Shown piece by piece: positions 5,998 to 6,887 of a stretch of DNA of 6,887 bases. A program made the translations under genes and the position numbers. The notes beneath the pieces are model-generated. The model saw only the letters and a list, made by a program, of their open reading frames with translations. It ran no database searches and was not told the DNA's origin. The stretch covers positions 1 to 6,887 of the forward strand of contig CAIQND010000485.1 of NCBI GenBank assembly GCA_903873045.1, given 5' to 3'. Numbering within the stretch: position 1 is the stretch's first letter; each line of letters begins with the position of its first letter. Source of the DNA: an uncultured Methylococcaceae bacterium (GTDB lineage: Bacteria; Pseudomonadota; Gammaproteobacteria; Methylococcales; Methylomonadaceae).

Positions 5998-6031
5998 AGA
6001 TTGTGCGAGCGAAGCGAGCCACAATCTAACC
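5994..6031. repeat. Perfect 12-base inverted repeat
   Basis: GGTTAGATTGTG (5994-6005) is the exact reverse complement of CACAATCTAACC (6020-6031), separated by 14 bases rich in GCGA words. It contains GTTAGAT on the left and ATCTAAC on the right, which fit the integron R' (GTTRRRY) and R'' (RYYYAAC) consensus. In a circular cassette the two would come together as the outer stem of one attC site. Confidence 0.8.
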
Positions 6032-6077
6032 CAACGCTCCAGCGGACTCCGCTAACGCTCCGCCGCTGAGCTTGGCG
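5996..6077 (+). mobile_element. Putative 82-base integron mini-cassette (attC with almost no cargo)
   Basis: Integron cassettes run from the first T of one G/TTRRRY core site to the G of the next. Here the boundaries are TTAGAT at 5996 and G6077. In the linear form the R' next to the attC belongs to the following cassette. In the circular form this cassette's own start would complete R' as GTTAGAT, a perfect seven-of-seven complement to its R'' (ATCTAAC), whereas the observed downstream GTTAAAT matches six of seven. That is the pattern expected at a real cassette junction. The unit holds no reading frame. No attC is recognisable immediately upstream, so the left border is less certain than the right. 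Confidence 0.5.
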
Positions 6078-6083
6078 TTAAAT
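6024..6083 (+). other. Integron attC recombination site
   Basis: The order matches a 60-base attC. R'' is ATCTAAC (6024-6030), then a 5-base spacer. L'' is GCTC-C-AGCGG (6036-6045), followed by a 17-base central loop. L' is CCGCTGAGC (6063-6071), then a 5-base spacer. R' is GTTAAAT (6077-6083), cut after G6077. L'' pairs completely with L' except for one extra C at 6040, which on the recombining bottom strand is the extrahelical G that sets orientation. The centre contains AGCGGACTCCGCT (6041-6053) and a direct repeat of AACGCTCC (6033 and 6054). No integrase is in view. Confidence 0.75.
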
Positions 6084-6146
6084 TTTTTTACTTTGATTTT
6101 TAAAGTTCATTTTGTTTTAAACTTCTTTTAATTTACTAAAATTAAC

Positions 6147-6560
6147 ATGAAAAAATTTATTTTTTCTGGACTTAGAGAGTCTTATTTAGCATTTAAAAAA
6201 CTACCCGTTCCAGAAGATATTAAAGTTAAAAAATCATTGGATACTATTAAGGTATCAAAGTTGTCATCCGAAGGATTAGGGTTTCATAAGGATGAGTTGC
6301 AAGATATTGTGGATTTGATTAAAAATCATGGAGATAATCTTAATGATGCACAACTTAAAGAAGTGATGAATTATTTACAAGAGAGTGAAATAAGGGCACA
6401 GAATAAACGCATATTTTGGGTAAAATTATTTGTAACAATAATATTTACTGTCGGCATATTCACTGTGATTTTTTTACATAAAAATTTAGGCTTGGATGAA
6501 GAAAATGAAAAATACCTTTATGGATTACTTGGTGTTATATTGGGCCATTGGTTAGCATGA
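6147..6560 (+). CDS. Hypothetical membrane protein with two C-terminal hydrophobic segments
   Basis: I do not recognise this 137-residue protein. Residues 1-88 are charged, lysine-rich and mostly helical in appearance, with a region at about 45-85 (HKDELQDIVDLIKNHGDN, then NDAQLKEVMNYLQESEIRAQ) that resembles a small helical bundle or short coiled coil. A first membrane segment spans about 90-110. A short acidic loop (115-121, LDEENEK) separates it from a second hydrophobic stretch (123-137), which ends the protein abruptly in GHWLA. The start ATG lacks a Shine-Dalgarno. The body is very AT-rich relative to the rest of the window. It lies directly downstream of the attC and would be the first gene of a cassette. 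The next gene starts two bases after its stop. The layout suits a small inner-membrane effector or sensor, but that is speculation. Confidence 0.6.
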   Translation: MKKFIFSGLRESYLAFKKLPVPEDIKVKKSLDTIKVSKLSSEGLGFHKDELQDIVDLIKNHGDNLNDAQLKEVMNYLQESEIRAQNKRIFWVKLFVTIIFTVGIFTVIFLHKNLGLDEENEKYLYGLLGVILGHWLA

Positions 6561-6561
6561 A

Positions 6562-6887
6562 GTGAAAACAAAACAAATTTATATCAATAGCCTTTCTACT
6601 TTGTTATTGGTATTTTCAGGTATGCTTGCTGTTACAGCATTAACAGGGGTAGTGCCTTGGAGATTTCTGATAAATGGCGGTGATAATCAAGGTGATTTTA
6701 TAAGAATGATGATTACACTAGGTTCGCCTTTGTGGATTTTTTTATTTTACCTAAATCCTGCAAGCCCTAAAAAACAGACGGCAATCCCCGCTTTTTTTGA
6801 TACTCAATTTTTTTTAAAATCCGCCAACGCGGTTCTGCCTATGTATTTATGGCATTTGATCCTCGACACATCCGAAATTACACAAAA
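6562..6887 (+). CDS. Hypothetical membrane protein, 3' end beyond the window
   Basis: The frame is open from GTG 6562 to the last base, about 108 codons, with no stop. The GTG follows the upstream stop (6558-6560) by one base, so translational coupling is likely; an in-frame stop at 6553-6555 limits the start upstream. ATG 6622 (codon 21) is an alternative but would cut into the first hydrophobic helix. The visible protein has a hydrophobic segment at about residues 10-32, a polar loop with NGGDNQGD, a second segment at about 49-66, and then a segment with PKKQTAIPAFFD and LPMYLWHLILD. I recognise no domain. Pairing with the preceding small membrane protein suggests a two-gene unit acting at the inner membrane. 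Confidence 0.5.
   Translation, partial: MKTKQIYINSLSTLLLVFSGMLAVTALTGVVPWRFLINGGDNQGDFIRMMITLGSPLWIFLFYLNPASPKKQTAIPAFFDTQFFLKSANAVLPMYLWHLILDTSEITQ

Larger units (their letters stand above)
6078..6887 (+). mobile_element. Putative second integron cassette, 3' end outside the window
   Basis: If the attC is real, this cassette starts with TTAAAT at 6078. It has 69 bases of very AT-rich leader before the first gene, then two tandem genes in the same direction as the attC orientation predicts. Its own attC is not found before the window ends, so it is at least 810 bases long. Composition is strikingly AT-rich in the first gene (16 G or C in bases 6181-6240), unlike the GC-rich attC before it. 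Confidence depends on the attC call. Confidence 0.45.

Overview
The window looks like a chromosomal segment of a gammaproteobacterium. The evidence is the order petA-petB-petC-sspA-sspB, the beta/gamma-proteobacterial type of cytochrome b (PVWY quinol-site motif), and an SspB that ends in a typical ClpX-binding tail. The moderate, slightly AT-rich composition and cytochrome style would suit a methanotroph-like lineage, but that is only an impression and nothing in the window proves it.

Bases 1-363 are a gene-free leader with a plausible extended -10 promoter. Bases 364-3105 hold a tight operon for the cytochrome bc1 complex (Rieske protein, cytochrome b, cytochrome c1). Together these oxidise quinol and reduce a c-type cytochrome in the periplasm, moving protons across the inner membrane. 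A 196-base gap with a strong hairpin separates it from sspA-sspB (3302-4328), which encode an RNA-polymerase-associated stress regulator and the adaptor that delivers ssrA-tagged proteins to ClpXP. A 325-base gap then carries TTCGTG-type repeats in both orientations. It is followed by a lone family 2 glycosyltransferase (4654-5475) of the WaaE/KdtX type, GC-richer than its surroundings.

The last 1.4 kb differs in character. After about 520 bases of apparently non-coding DNA there is a 60-base structure (6024-6083) with the layout of an integron attC recombination site: R'' and R' boxes, paired L'' and L' arms, one extra C in L'', and a central loop. The 5' sequence TTAGAT at 5996 is the exact complement needed by this site's R'' box, so bases 5996-6077 can be read as a miniature cassette containing almost nothing except its attC. 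The next cassette would start at 6078. It carries two very AT-rich genes of unknown function in tandem, each predicted to encode a small membrane protein (6147-6560, and 6562 running off the window end). No integrase is visible. The cassette reading is the main novelty. It makes a testable prediction: a further attC with an R'' box close to ATTTAAC should lie downstream of the window.
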